Shown piece after piece: positions 37,134 through 44,900 of a DNA stretch of 64,000 bases. The stretch comes from Neobacillus niacini (GTDB taxonomy: Bacteria; Bacillota; Bacilli; Bacillales; Cytobacillaceae), in NCBI RefSeq assembly GCF_023715415.1, contig NZ_JAMBOB010000002.1, positions 62,001 to 126,000 on the forward strand, in the 5' to 3' direction. The notes below the pieces were generated by a model. It saw only the letters and a program-made list of their open reading frames with translations. It made no database searches and was not told the DNA's origin. Position 1 is the stretch's first letter. Each line of letters begins with the position of its first letter. Made by a program: the position numbers and the translations under genes.

Positions 37134-37271
37134 ATGTGGATAATCACTGTCTATTCAAAGGGTAACAATATTTCAATGTTTGAATTTAATTCCGAAAAAG
37201 AAGCCAAGGAAGCCTTTAAAAATGTCTCAGGTTGTAAGATTCTTTCCGAGGTCATTTATTTTAACGATTAG
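37134..37271 (+). CDS. Small conserved-looking protein after the citrate carrier (45 aa)
   Basis: MWIITVYSKGNNISMFEF is followed by a KEAKEAF helix and a strand ending VIYFND. The beta-alpha-beta outline, GGAG ten bases before the ATG and the 22-base gap to the carrier stop all support a real gene, too short for usual ORF cut-offs. Function unknown. Confidence 0.65.
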   Translation: MWIITVYSKGNNISMFEFNSEKEAKEAFKNVSGCKILSEVIYFND

Positions 37272-37323
37272 GTAGTGTAAGAGGTAGGAATCTTTTTTTC
37301 TTCAGAGAGAGAAGGTAAGTTGG

Positions 37324-38253
37324 ATGAGTATTTTATTTCATATTTTACTAGATATCATTTTTCCGATATTCTTGTTAATAGGGGCAGGGGCTTTACTTCA
37401 GCGTTCAATTAGGCTTGACTTATCTACACTGTCAACATTGACGGTGTATTTCTTATTGCCAGCGGTTTGTTTTGTAAATATATATGAGAGCAAAATGTCA
37501 GGCGAGTTAATTAGCCAAACGTTAGTATTTTTACTACTTTTTAATATCCTCCTAATCCTAACCAGCATGTTAATTGCAAAAGCGAACAGGTTTGACCGTA
37601 AGCTGACAGCTACTTTTAAAAACAGTATGGTTTTGAGCAATTCAGGTAATTACGGTCTGCCTGTTAGTGAACTAGTATTTGCCGCTAATCCTGCAGGTAT
37701 GTCGATACAGATTATTATTTCTATTTTTCAAAATCTCCTTACATTCACATATGGTTTTTTCAACAGTGTCTCTGCCGAGAGCAGTGGTAGAGATATCTTT
37801 TGGAAAATTTTCCGTCTCCCGGTTATTTATGCTTTATTATTGGCAATATTATTGAAATGGCTACATATTGATATCCCTGAATTTGTGTGGAGGCCTATTG
37901 AAAATTCCTCGAATGCGTTTTTGGCAGTTGCGCTTGTTACACTTGGGGCTCAAGTGGCATTTTTAAAGATTACACGAATTTCTAGACCCATTGTTTGGAT
38001 AGTAATCGGTCGGTTGATTATATCTCCTATCATTGGATTACTAGTTATCTTTATTCTTGGATTAACGGATATTACTGCTCAGGCTTTATTTATCGCAAGC
38101 TCATTCCCTTCTTCAAGAAATAGTGCTCTGCTTGCACTTGAGTATGATAATTATCCAGAATATGCTTCACAAGCGGTTCTATTAACTACTATCATCAGCG
38201 GTATTACAGTTGCAATTGTTGTTTATCTATCAAAAATACTCTTTTTAGTATGA
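37324..38253 (+). CDS. AEC-family transporter
   Basis: A 309-residue membrane protein of the auxin efflux carrier family with about ten hydrophobic segments. Family marks are IFPIFLLIGAGALLQR at the start, the central SNSGNYGLPVSELVF motif and the C-terminal FIASSFPSSRNSALLALEYDNYPEYAS. Bacterial members move malate, malonate and other organic anions. It follows the citrate carrier and its small companion, so an organic acid substrate is likely. A second, minus-strand AEC gene lies at 38992, and the two are only distantly alike. Confidence 0.85.
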   Translation: MSILFHILLDIIFPIFLLIGAGALLQRSIRLDLSTLSTLTVYFLLPAVCFVNIYESKMSGELISQTLVFLLLFNILLILTSMLIAKANRFDRKLTATFKNSMVLSNSGNYGLPVSELVFAANPAGMSIQIIISIFQNLLTFTYGFFNSVSAESSGRDIFWKIFRLPVIYALLLAILLKWLHIDIPEFVWRPIENSSNAFLAVALVTLGAQVAFLKITRISRPIVWIVIGRLIISPIIGLLVIFILGLTDITAQALFIASSFPSSRNSALLALEYDNYPEYASQAVLLTTIISGITVAIVVYLSKILFLV

Positions 38254-38281
38254 CAGTTTTCACTTCGTTTTTATTTGAAAC

Positions 38282-38297
38282 CGTGATTATCATCACA
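38282..38297 (+). promoter_or_regulatory. Fnr/CRP-like box before the hemerythrin gene
   Basis: CGTGATTATCATCACA fits the Bacillus Fnr pattern TGTGA-N6-TCACA with one mismatch. TATGAT at 38319-38324 would place the transcription start near 38331, so the box centre lies near -41.5, the classical activator position. Confidence 0.5.
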
Positions 38298-38410
38298 AAA
38301 TTATCCACACGATTGGCGTATGATTTAAGAAGAGTGAATAGATACGATCGAAAACATGGAGAATAGGAAATTCATAGGCTGGGTATGAACGTAATGAGGA
38401 GGGTTTCACG

Positions 38411-38920
38411 GTGGAAACTTCGAACGTTGTATTAAGCGCTCCGTTGCAACAATTAATGGATGAACATGTGGCGCTCCGGAAAGATATGAACCATTTCTAT
38501 GAAATCACGGAAGAGATAGAATCCGATTCTGGGCCCGCAGTGGTTCAATTGTTTGCGAAATTGCATGAACAGGTTTCAGCTTTTTCTATTGCGCTGAAGG
38601 CACATTCCAAACGTGAGGATGAAGGGTTGTTCCCTATGATGTCTCGCCGCTTAGGGGAGAATGATAGAACAATTGAGGTAATGGAAGAAGAACATGAGAA
38701 GGCAGAGGGGCATCTTCAGGATTTTCTAAGTGAAGCTGAACAGGCGGGATCAACTATATATGAAAATACTGCTCAATGGATCACCGTATACGCAGTCCAA
38801 GCTTATGCTACCTTAACACAACACTTTGCAAAGGAAGAAAAAGTGTTGTTTCCATTGGCAGAGAAGATACTTTCGGTTGAAGAGAAAGAGGAACTTAAAC
38901 GACTTTTTCAGGTGAAATAA
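38411..38920 (+). CDS. Hemerythrin (HHE) domain protein
   Basis: A 169-residue four-helix protein of the hemerythrin HHE family, which binds a di-iron centre and oxygen or NO. Metal ligand candidates are H19 in MDEHVAL, H50 in KLHEQ, H63 with E67 in HSKREDEGLF, H95 in EEEHEKAEGHL and H137 in LTQHFAKEEKVLF. The start is GTG, seven bases after GGAGGG. A possible Fnr box upstream suggests induction when oxygen is low, in keeping with a role in oxygen or nitrosative stress. It ends at a strong terminator shared with the convergent gene. Confidence 0.85.
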   Translation: METSNVVLSAPLQQLMDEHVALRKDMNHFYEITEEIESDSGPAVVQLFAKLHEQVSAFSIALKAHSKREDEGLFPMMSRRLGENDRTIEVMEEEHEKAEGHLQDFLSEAEQAGSTIYENTAQWITVYAVQAYATLTQHFAKEEKVLFPLAEKILSVEEKEELKRLFQVK

Positions 38921-38930
38921 TGATATAAAT

Positions 38931-38980
38931 AACAAACCAACTAAGTATTCTTTTAAAAAGTACACTTAGTTGGTTTGTTT
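38931..38980. terminator. Terminator between convergent genes
   Basis: Perfect 16-bp arms (38931-38946, 38964-38979), with T-rich sequence after the plus-strand arm. It probably serves both the hemerythrin gene and the minus-strand AEC gene. Confidence 0.8.
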
Positions 38981-38991
38981 CATTTAAAACA

Positions 38992-39903
38992 CTATAAAAT
39001 AAAGTTTGCAAAAAGATATAAGATCACAATACTTACTAACATCGTTATATTTGCCATCGTCGCAATAAAACGGATGCTAGTAATGCTATATTTAAATTCA
39101 ACTGCAAAAGTTAAGGCAGAAGATGCAACCGGCAGCAATAGACCAATCAGAATGGTAGAGCGAAGCATGATGCCAGATGGAAGGGTAAAGAATAACACTA
39201 AACCCACGATAAGACCTAAGCCATATCGGAAAGCTAAAAATTTCAACATAGGCCTAATAAATTGTTTGTCAAACTTAAAATTTAAAAAGAGTCCTAATAG
39301 TATTAATGATAATGGTATATTTGCTGCTGAGATTGTACTTGCAACTTCAATGAACATATCAGGTAGATGGATATGGCTAAAGTTTAATATACTAGCAATA
39401 ATATAAGTCATTAACGGAATAGACTTTCCAAGTTTTTTTAGAATTTCTAAAGGGTTAAGACGAAGACCTTCATTTGAAAAATAACTTCCAAAAATAAAAG
39501 AGATTCCAAAGACAAGAAAAGATGATCCCACATCGAACATACTAAAGTAAGTTAATCCTTCCATTCCCCAGATTGCATAAACTAAAGGAAATGCAAATAA
39601 GCCAACATTAAAACCGTCAGATAACATCAAAAGGGAACCTTTAAGTTCTCTTTCCTCATTTTTAAAGAATAATAGGCCGAGAATAGCTGTTATCATTCCA
39701 TAAAAAATTATAATGACTGGTAACAAAATTAATGAAGTTTCTATTTTTACCGTATCAAAAGTTACAATAACTAGGGCAGGAAGGGTGATCTTAAAAATGA
39801 TTTTCGAAATTACTTCCCCATCTTTTTCTTGTAGTATATTTAATCGTTTTAATAGATAACCAAAGGCAATGATGATAATAATCGTAAGAAACTCCTGATT
39901 CAT
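38992..39903 (-). CDS. AEC-family transporter (second)
   Basis: A 303-residue membrane protein of the AEC family with about ten hydrophobic segments. It starts IIIIIAFGYLLKRLNI and contains SDGFNVGLFAFPLVYAIWG where the plus-strand copy has SNSGNYGLPVS. GAGGAG lies about 11 bases before the ATG. Organic anion transport is expected from the family; substrate unknown. It is convergent with the hemerythrin gene and begins a stretch without intact genes. Confidence 0.82.
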   Translation of the reverse strand: MNQEFLTIIIIIAFGYLLKRLNILQEKDGEVISKIIFKITLPALVIVTFDTVKIETSLILLPVIIIFYGMITAILGLLFFKNEERELKGSLLMLSDGFNVGLFAFPLVYAIWGMEGLTYFSMFDVGSSFLVFGISFIFGSYFSNEGLRLNPLEILKKLGKSIPLMTYIIASILNFSHIHLPDMFIEVASTISAANIPLSLILLGLFLNFKFDKQFIRPMLKFLAFRYGLGLIVGLVLFFTLPSGIMLRSTILIGLLLPVASSALTFAVEFKYSITSIRFIATMANITMLVSIVILYLFANFIL

Positions 39904-40275
39904 GAATAAATAACGCTCCTCTATGATGTAAAATAACTCCCTTACTAGTTTAGTTCTAATGAACCCATAATTTCAATCAAAATAATTTACTTCCCCTGTT
40001 GTATAGTGAGAAACATTTTATGGTTTCGTCACATTTCGAAATAGTCTGAATATATAATATAATCCATTCAATTCCTATTAATCTTTAATTAAAGTGAATG
40101 CGGCTTTTCTTTTTTGTACCATACTAACAAATGATTCTCTAAGAGGCGGTGACTATTGAATGCTGCCAAAACGATTGTTGGAGACAGAAAATAGTAAAGT
40201 CTCTTCTAACCCTGATAAAAACCAACTGGCCTGATTCCTCCCAAACCTAAGCCAGCTAAGAAACGAAAGTTAGTT
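39904..40275. other. Intergenic stretch without recognisable gene
   Basis: About 370 AT-rich bases. The only readable item is a broken short frame near 40160-40225 with no clear homology. It probably contains the minus-strand AEC promoter and decayed coding sequence belonging to the pseudogene that follows. Confidence 0.5.
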
Positions 40276-40713
40276 TGCAAGAAATTTAGCAGAGGCAGAG
40301 TCCACTGAGTTGGAATTTTACCGCCTACTTCCTCCGATTCAGAGTTGACAGTAAAAGAAGCCTATTACATCCAGCTAGAAAATATAAGGAAAAAGGTAGA
40401 ACAGGGAAAGAAAATCGTTGAAAAAAAGATTGGTTTAACTTCCCTGTCCATGTAAAATCTATTTGGTATGGATGAGCCGGATTATGGACATCTATTAGAC
40501 AGTATGGGTGGTTGAAAACGGAGGCACTATTTCGATTGAACAAGTTCTACATCCAAAAGTGGAGGCGAAGATTGCCTTTATTTTAAAAAAGGAATTACGT
40601 GGTCCGAATCTTACTGCTCTAGATTTGCTTTATCGGCGGCGATTGAAGCCCGGGCAGGGGATACATTTAAGGCAAGATTTGCACACATTGGGCAGGTAGG
40701 CGTCCATTTTTAG
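40276..40713 (+). pseudogene. Broken 2-keto-4-pentenoate hydratase (meta-cleavage pathway)
   Basis: Pieces of a hydratase can be read in several frames: FARNLAEAEST, then LTVKEAYYIQLENI with KKIGLTSLSM and a stop, then DEPDYGHLLDSM, VENGGTISIEQVLHPKVEAKIAFIL, and finally LSAAIEARAGDTFKARF and a stop. These match the intact paralogue at 40732 and the hydratase family in order, but with in-frame stops, frameshifts and an internal loss of roughly 100 codons before the C-terminal piece. The gene is therefore inactive. Its position just before the paralogue fits the dmpE-dmpH type gene pair. Confidence 0.82.
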
Positions 40714-40731
40714 AACGGAGGAGAAATTTTA

Positions 40732-41514
40732 ATGAGTCAATACAAGGAAATTGCCAATTACCTCGTTTCTGCTGAGGAAGAAAAACGTGTAGTTCCCAAG
40801 GTAAGTGAAAACTTGAAGAGTGATTTATCGGTGGAGGAAGCGTATCTAGTTCAACAAGAAATCGTAAATCGCAAAGTAAGCGAAGGAAGAAGAATCGTTG
40901 GACCTAAGATGGGCTTAACGAGCTTTGCCAAGATGAAGCAAATGGGCATTGAAGAGCCTATTTATGGATATGTGTTCGATTATATGTTGATTGAAAATGG
41001 CGGTAAAGTCCGTTTAAGTGATTTGATACATCCAAAAGTGGAAGCAGAGATTGCATTTGTGATTGGAGAAGACATTGAAGGTCCAGGGATAACTGGGGCT
41101 CAGGTTCTTGCGAAAACGGAATACGTTCTTCCTGCATTGGAAATTATCGATAGCCGTTATGAAAACTTCCAGTTTACGTTACCTGACGTTATTGCTGATA
41201 ATGCTTCAACATCACGGGTTGTGTTTGGAACAACCTTGAAAAAACCGGAACAATTTGAGCTGGACCTTGTCGGCGCAACGCTTTCGATTAATGGTGAAAT
41301 CAAGGAATTGGGTGCAGGGGCAGCTGTCCTCGGTCACCCTGCACACTCTATAGCGATGCTTGCCAATATGCTGGCAAGAAAGGGTGAAAAGGTTCGCAAA
41401 GGTGACGTGATTTTAACGGGCGGAATTACGGCTGCCGTTAAATTGAACTATGGTGATATCGTAACGGGAAGATTTGATGGTTTTGGCGAAGTGTCTTTTA
41501 CCGTTACGGATTAA
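40732..41514 (+). CDS. 2-keto-4-pentenoate hydratase / 4-oxalocrotonate decarboxylase family enzyme
   Basis: A 260-residue enzyme of the fumarylacetoacetate hydrolase-like fold shared by meta-cleavage hydratases (DmpE) and oxalocrotonate decarboxylases (DmpH). Metal-binding acids are seen in HPKVEAEIAFVIGEDI and PALEIIDSRYENF; the GPKMGLTS and ILTGGIT motifs are also present. Pairing with a tautomerase directly downstream favours the decarboxylase role, with the broken upstream copy as the former hydratase. GGAGGAG precedes the ATG. No ring-cleavage dioxygenase or aldehyde dehydrogenase is present in the window, so the pathway may be incomplete or encoded elsewhere. Confidence 0.85.
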   Translation: MSQYKEIANYLVSAEEEKRVVPKVSENLKSDLSVEEAYLVQQEIVNRKVSEGRRIVGPKMGLTSFAKMKQMGIEEPIYGYVFDYMLIENGGKVRLSDLIHPKVEAEIAFVIGEDIEGPGITGAQVLAKTEYVLPALEIIDSRYENFQFTLPDVIADNASTSRVVFGTTLKKPEQFELDLVGATLSINGEIKELGAGAAVLGHPAHSIAMLANMLARKGEKVRKGDVILTGGITAAVKLNYGDIVTGRFDGFGEVSFTVTD

Positions 41515-41538
41515 AAATTGTAAATAGAGGTGACTTTT

Positions 41539-41721
41539 ATGCCTATTATTCAAGTGCAAATGTTGGAAGGAAGACCAAAAGAAAAAGTAGCTGAGTTAAT
41601 TCGGAATGTAACGAATACTGTTTCGGAAACGTTAGACGCACCAAAAGAGAATATTCGAGTCATCGTAACAGAAATTCCGAAAACTCATTGGGGAAAAGCT
41701 GGGGAGCCAATTGAAAAATAA
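41539..41721 (+). CDS. 4-oxalocrotonate tautomerase family enzyme
   Basis: A 60-residue protein, MPIIQVQMLEG at the start. The catalytic N-terminal Pro (Pro1 after Met removal) is present, with basic residues R11-like and R38-like in ENIRVIVTEI. The size is standard for 4-OT subunits, which form hexamers. The ATG at 41539 must be the start, as a longer GTG start at 41530 would bury Pro1. AGAGGTGA is the ribosome site. It converts 2-hydroxymuconate to the 2-oxo isomer in catechol meta-cleavage, feeding the decarboxylase-like enzyme encoded just upstream. Confidence 0.9.
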   Translation: MPIIQVQMLEGRPKEKVAELIRNVTNTVSETLDAPKENIRVIVTEIPKTHWGKAGEPIEK

Positions 41722-41732
41722 AAAAGTGACTC

Positions 41733-41760
41733 TAGCATGGTGGTAAATACCTCCATGCTA
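41733..41760 (+). terminator. Hairpin after the tautomerase gene
   Basis: TAGCATGGTGG and CCTCCATGCTA pair at 10 of 11 positions around a short loop; no T run follows. Confidence 0.4.
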
Positions 41761-41822
41761 AGTTGCGGCTAAAGATTTAAGTTTAATAGGTTCTGATGTG
41801 AAAACGAATACAAATACAACAA

Positions 41823-41858
41823 AAAGGCACTTTCCGGGACAGGAGGGTGCCTTTCAAC
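41823..41858 (+). terminator. Probable terminator before the glycosylase gene
   Basis: AAAGGCAC and GTGCCTTT form an 8-bp stem around a 16-base loop that can pair further (TTCC with GGAG region). A weak T run follows. Confidence 0.5.
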
Positions 41859-41953
41859 ATTTTACTTAAAATAAATCTTCTATTATATATATTTTTTTTT
41901 TAGAAAAATTTGGGTAAACCAATAACAACATTATCTTTAAGGGAGACACTGTC

Positions 41954-42586
41954 ATGGGAGAATTTCCGAAAGAAATCGTTCCGCAATCCCAGAAATTTTT
42001 TGAACAACCAACTCTGGAACTGGCAAAGGCATTGCTCGGATGCCTCTTGGTAAAAGAAACTGATTTTGGTATGGCTGCAGGATATATTGTAGAAACAGAG
42101 GCCTATATTGGTCCAACTGATAGGGCTGCTCATAGTTACAATAACAAGCGGACGGGGAGAACAGAGATCATGTTCCATCGTTCTGGCCTTGTCTATACCT
42201 ACCTCATGCATACTCACTGTCTCTTCAATGTGGTCAGCGGAGGTGAAGGAAATCCTGAAGCTGTATTGGTCCGTGCCTTAGAACCACGTTTTGGGATTGA
42301 ACTGATGAAAAGCAGGAGAGAAATCAAAGAGCTGACAAAACTGACAGACGGTCCTGGAAAACTAACGAAATCATTAGGGATTACAATGGAGGACTATGGC
42401 AATTCACTGACACTCCCCCCTTTATTTATAGCTAAAGGTTTTAGTCCAGAGAGTATATCAGTCGGGAAAAGGATTGGAATTGACAACTCTGGCGAAGCCA
42501 AGGATTATCCATGGCGTTATTGGATTACCAATAATAAATTTGTTTCAAGACATCAAAAAGCTGAATATGTTGTTAAAAACGAATAA
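41954..42586 (+). CDS. DNA-3-methyladenine glycosylase (AAG family)
   Basis: A 210-residue DNA repair enzyme of the alkyladenine glycosylase family (B. subtilis YxlJ type, mammalian MPG relatives). It flips out and removes alkylated bases. The catalytic Glu lies in GYIVETEAYIGPTDRAAHS, and RTGRTEIMFHRSGLVYTYLMH and DGPGKLTKSLGIT are family blocks. AAGGGAGA precedes the ATG. It stands alone between the meta-cleavage remnant and the phage remnant. Confidence 0.93.
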   Translation: MGEFPKEIVPQSQKFFEQPTLELAKALLGCLLVKETDFGMAAGYIVETEAYIGPTDRAAHSYNNKRTGRTEIMFHRSGLVYTYLMHTHCLFNVVSGGEGNPEAVLVRALEPRFGIELMKSRREIKELTKLTDGPGKLTKSLGITMEDYGNSLTLPPLFIAKGFSPESISVGKRIGIDNSGEAKDYPWRYWITNNKFVSRHQKAEYVVKNE

Positions 42587-42612
42587 TAGAGTAGGGAAGG
42601 CAGCTGCCTTTC

Positions 42613-42852
42613 TTATTTATTTGAGGAGTTTGGATAATCCCGATACCGGCTATAGTTCTTCTCAAATGCGAGCTTAATAACGCTCACCGGTCCGTTTCGA
42701 TCCTTGGCAATATTGACGTTAATTAGTTCACACTCATTTGGACTCACTGGTTCATAATCATCCCGACTTAAAAGCATTATCACATCTGCATCCTGCTCAA
42801 TTCTTCCCGAATCCCTTAAATCAGACATCACCGGACGTTTGTCTGCCCGTTG
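42613..42852 (-). pseudogene. Replicative helicase DnaB, C-terminal stub of phage origin
   Basis: The text DKRPVMSDLRDSGRIEQDADVIMLL, then INVNIAKDRNGP and a closing LAFEKNYSRYRDY, is the C-terminal end of a DnaB-family helicase. Only about 80 residues remain, and the upstream sequence switches to the loader gene in another frame. Most of the helicase, with its Walker A region, has been deleted. The fragment is next to a phage helicase loader gene and so derives from a phage replication module. Confidence 0.85.
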
Positions 42853-42854
42853 CT

Positions 42855-43193
42855 TCAAACAGATTTTCTTGGTGAATATTCGGCAAGCCAGGCTGGTATT
42901 GATCTTCGTTTGTTTGATAGAGTGTCGCATTCAATTCGCTCACGTCCTTTCTTCATCCATTCTTGCAATGTTTCTGGAAAATCATTATCTTCAAAGGGAA
43001 ATACAGCAATATCACTAATCGCAGGTGGAAAAGGACTTTTTCTAATATGGTTTTTCACCTTCGCCAATACTTTCTCAAAATCCATTTCAGAACATAATTC
43101 AAACCATTGCAGTAGCGTATCATCCTTAATTATGAAGTTGGAGTATACTGATTCAATCAGTGCTAAAAGTTTGACTACTTCCTTCTTGGTCAT
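42855..43193 (-). CDS. Phage helicase loader (G39P-like)
   Basis: A 112-residue protein resembling the helicase loader/inhibitor family of Bacillus phage SPP1 gene 39. Supporting text is MTKKEVVKLLALIESVYSNF, LLQWFELCSEMDFEKVLAKVKNHIRKSPFPPAISDIAVF. Such proteins load the phage DnaB helicase. The reading frame is still open, but its partner helicase is only a stub, so it is probably a relic. It starts within four bases of the end of the upstream small phage gene. Confidence 0.72.
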   Translation of the reverse strand: MTKKEVVKLLALIESVYSNFIIKDDTLLQWFELCSEMDFEKVLAKVKNHIRKSPFPPAISDIAVFPFEDNDFPETLQEWMKKGRERIECDTLSNKRRSIPAWLAEYSPRKSV

Positions 43194-43447
43194 TGATTTT
43201 CCTCCTCTAACAAGATTTTCCCTTCCTCAATTAACCGTTCGATACGATTAGACATGGATTCTTTCTTTGATTTTCTCTTCTGTTTGGTGTTCTTCTCTGC
43301 TTCTAGTTTTGTCCCTATCACCTTTTCGCAATACCATACGCTGCTAATTTTCCCGTTTGGATTCTTCGACTGATACTCATCCAAAATTTCAACTAACAAT
43401 GGTTCTAGCTGCTCCGTTGTCACAGTTAGATTACAGATTCTATCCAT
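43190..43447 (-). CDS. Small phage-type protein of unknown function (85 aa)
   Basis: An 85-residue charged protein. The N-terminal half looks folded (LEPLLVEILDEYQSKNPNGKISSVWYCEKVIGTKL) and the C-terminal half is a lysine/glutamate helix. Its ATG follows the end of another decayed frame and its stop overlaps the loader start (ATGA-type overlap), as in phage replication operons. I do not recognise its family. Confidence 0.55.
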   Translation of the reverse strand: MDRICNLTVTTEQLEPLLVEILDEYQSKNPNGKISSVWYCEKVIGTKLEAEKNTKQKRKSKKESMSNRIERLIEEGKILLEEENQ

Positions 43448-43453
43448 TGCAAT

Positions 43454-43579
43454 TTAATCTTTTGGGCTTAAAAGTACTCCTTGATTTCGTAAGGCGATAA
43501 AGGTGTTGGAAAGTTTCTCAACCCGCTTTTTCTTTGCGAAATCATCATTCGAATTTCTAGTGAAGGGAAGTTCAAGTTT
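43454..43579 (-). pseudogene. C-terminal remnant of a phage replication gene
   Basis: An open stretch on the minus strand reads LELPFTRNSNDDFAKKKR and ends NQGVLLSPKD before a stop, six bases before the next phage gene. It begins right after an in-frame TGA and has no start. By position it may be the end of a replisome organiser, which precedes the loader in SPP1-type modules. Confidence 0.45.
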
Positions 43580-43762
43580 TCATGAGGAGGATGATTATTT
43601 TTACTATTTTACTTTCTTGTTTTCTAAAAAGGACAGGGTCGAAAAAAATATTTTTTAATCAGCATTTCCTTTTAGGAAAGTTTATTATGAATGCTAGCTG
43701 GAGTTATTTGTAGGAGGGGAGGGCTTTTTATTGTAAAATAAATGAATTTTTGGAAAATAGCA

Positions 43763-43792
43763 TTGACTCGTTCGAATGAAACATGATATAAA
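43763..43792 (+). promoter_or_regulatory. Promoter of the aldolase gene
   Basis: TTGACT (43763-43768) and TATAAA (43787-43792) are separated by 18 bases, about 80 bases before the aldolase start. Confidence 0.6.
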
Positions 43793-43871
43793 CACAGTAA
43801 GAATTTTAGTACTTTAAAGCATATAGCTTACAAATAATGACAAAAAAGGATATACGGGAGGAATCACTTTC

Positions 43872-44831
43872 ATGGGTAAACATAGCAAAATAATAGACTG
43901 TACCATTCGTGATGGAGGTTTAGTTAATAATTGGGATTTCAGTGTCGAATTTGTTCAAGACTTGTATAATAGTTTAAGTGCTGCGGGTGTCGAATACATG
44001 GAGATTGGTTACAAAAATTCTCCAAAACTACTCAATGCGACTGAACCAAATCCATGGAGATTTCTAGATGATAACTTTTTAAAAGAAATCTTTCCTGAGA
44101 AAGGCTTCACGAAGTTTTCTGCACTAGTAGATATTGGCCGTGTAGATCCAAATGATATTTTACCACGAGAGCAAAGTGTCCTAGATATGATTCGAGTGGC
44201 ATGCTATATCCGTGAAGTAGATAAAGGATTAGAGCTTGTACAAATGTTCCATGATTTGGGTTATGAGACTTCACTTAATATTATGGCTTTATCGAGTGTA
44301 CCTGAGAAGCAGCTTACGAAGGCATTTGATATGGTGAGGGAAAGTCCTGTAGATGTTGTATATATCGTCGATTCCTTCGGAAGCTTAGATCCTACAGATA
44401 TCGAACACCAAGTAAAAAGGTTCCAAGAGCTAATCCCTAACAAACAGCTAGGAATCCATACACATAACAACATGCAGTTAGCATTTGCTAATACATTAGC
44501 GGCATTGCAAAACGGGGTTACATACCTAGATTCATCTGTTTATGGAATGGGTCGTGCTGCAGGTAACTGTAATACAGAACTTCTTGTTAGCTACATACAA
44601 AAGCCAAGCTATGAACTGAAGCCAGTGCTTGGTATGATTGAAAAGCATATGCTCGAAATGCGCCAAAGGTGGGAGTGGGGTTATATCATTCCGTATATGA
44701 TTTCTGGTGTACTGAATGAACATCCACGTGTTGCCATGGCTTACCGTGATACCGATAATCGTGATAAATTTGTAGATTTTTATGACAAGGTAACTTCACC
44801 TGAGTCCTCAATTGCACCAGCAGTGAAATAG
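43872..44831 (+). CDS. Aldolase of the HMGL/DRE-TIM family
   Basis: A 319-residue TIM-barrel enzyme. The metal-binding DCTIRDGG at residues 9-16 replaces the usual DTTLRDG, and GIHTHNNMQLAFANTLAAL holds the His-x-His metal pair. DSFGSLDPTDIE and DSSVYGMGRAAGNCNTELL are close to 4-hydroxy-2-oxovalerate aldolases. It probably performs a retro-aldol cleavage or condensation with a 2-oxo acid. A relation to the meta-cleavage genes 2.1 kb upstream is possible, because 4-hydroxy-2-oxovalerate aldolase completes that pathway, but the phage remnant lies between. It has its own promoter and terminator. Confidence 0.82.
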   Translation: MGKHSKIIDCTIRDGGLVNNWDFSVEFVQDLYNSLSAAGVEYMEIGYKNSPKLLNATEPNPWRFLDDNFLKEIFPEKGFTKFSALVDIGRVDPNDILPREQSVLDMIRVACYIREVDKGLELVQMFHDLGYETSLNIMALSSVPEKQLTKAFDMVRESPVDVVYIVDSFGSLDPTDIEHQVKRFQELIPNKQLGIHTHNNMQLAFANTLAALQNGVTYLDSSVYGMGRAAGNCNTELLVSYIQKPSYELKPVLGMIEKHMLEMRQRWEWGYIIPYMISGVLNEHPRVAMAYRDTDNRDKFVDFYDKVTSPESSIAPAVK

Positions 44832-44841
44832 AAAATACAGC

Positions 44842-44873
44842 AAAAAGCACCTCACTTGTTTGAGGTGTTTTTT
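44842..44873 (+). terminator. Terminator after the aldolase gene
   Basis: CACCTCA and TGAGGTG around CTTGTT, followed by TTTTTT. Confidence 0.85.
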
Positions 44874-44900
44874 GTTTGGGTATCTGTCAAATTTAGCTAT

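Noticed and set aside
42850-43251. 133-residue plus-strand ORF
   Set aside because: It is antisense to the phage loader gene, has no good ribosome site and shows low-complexity Ser-rich text.
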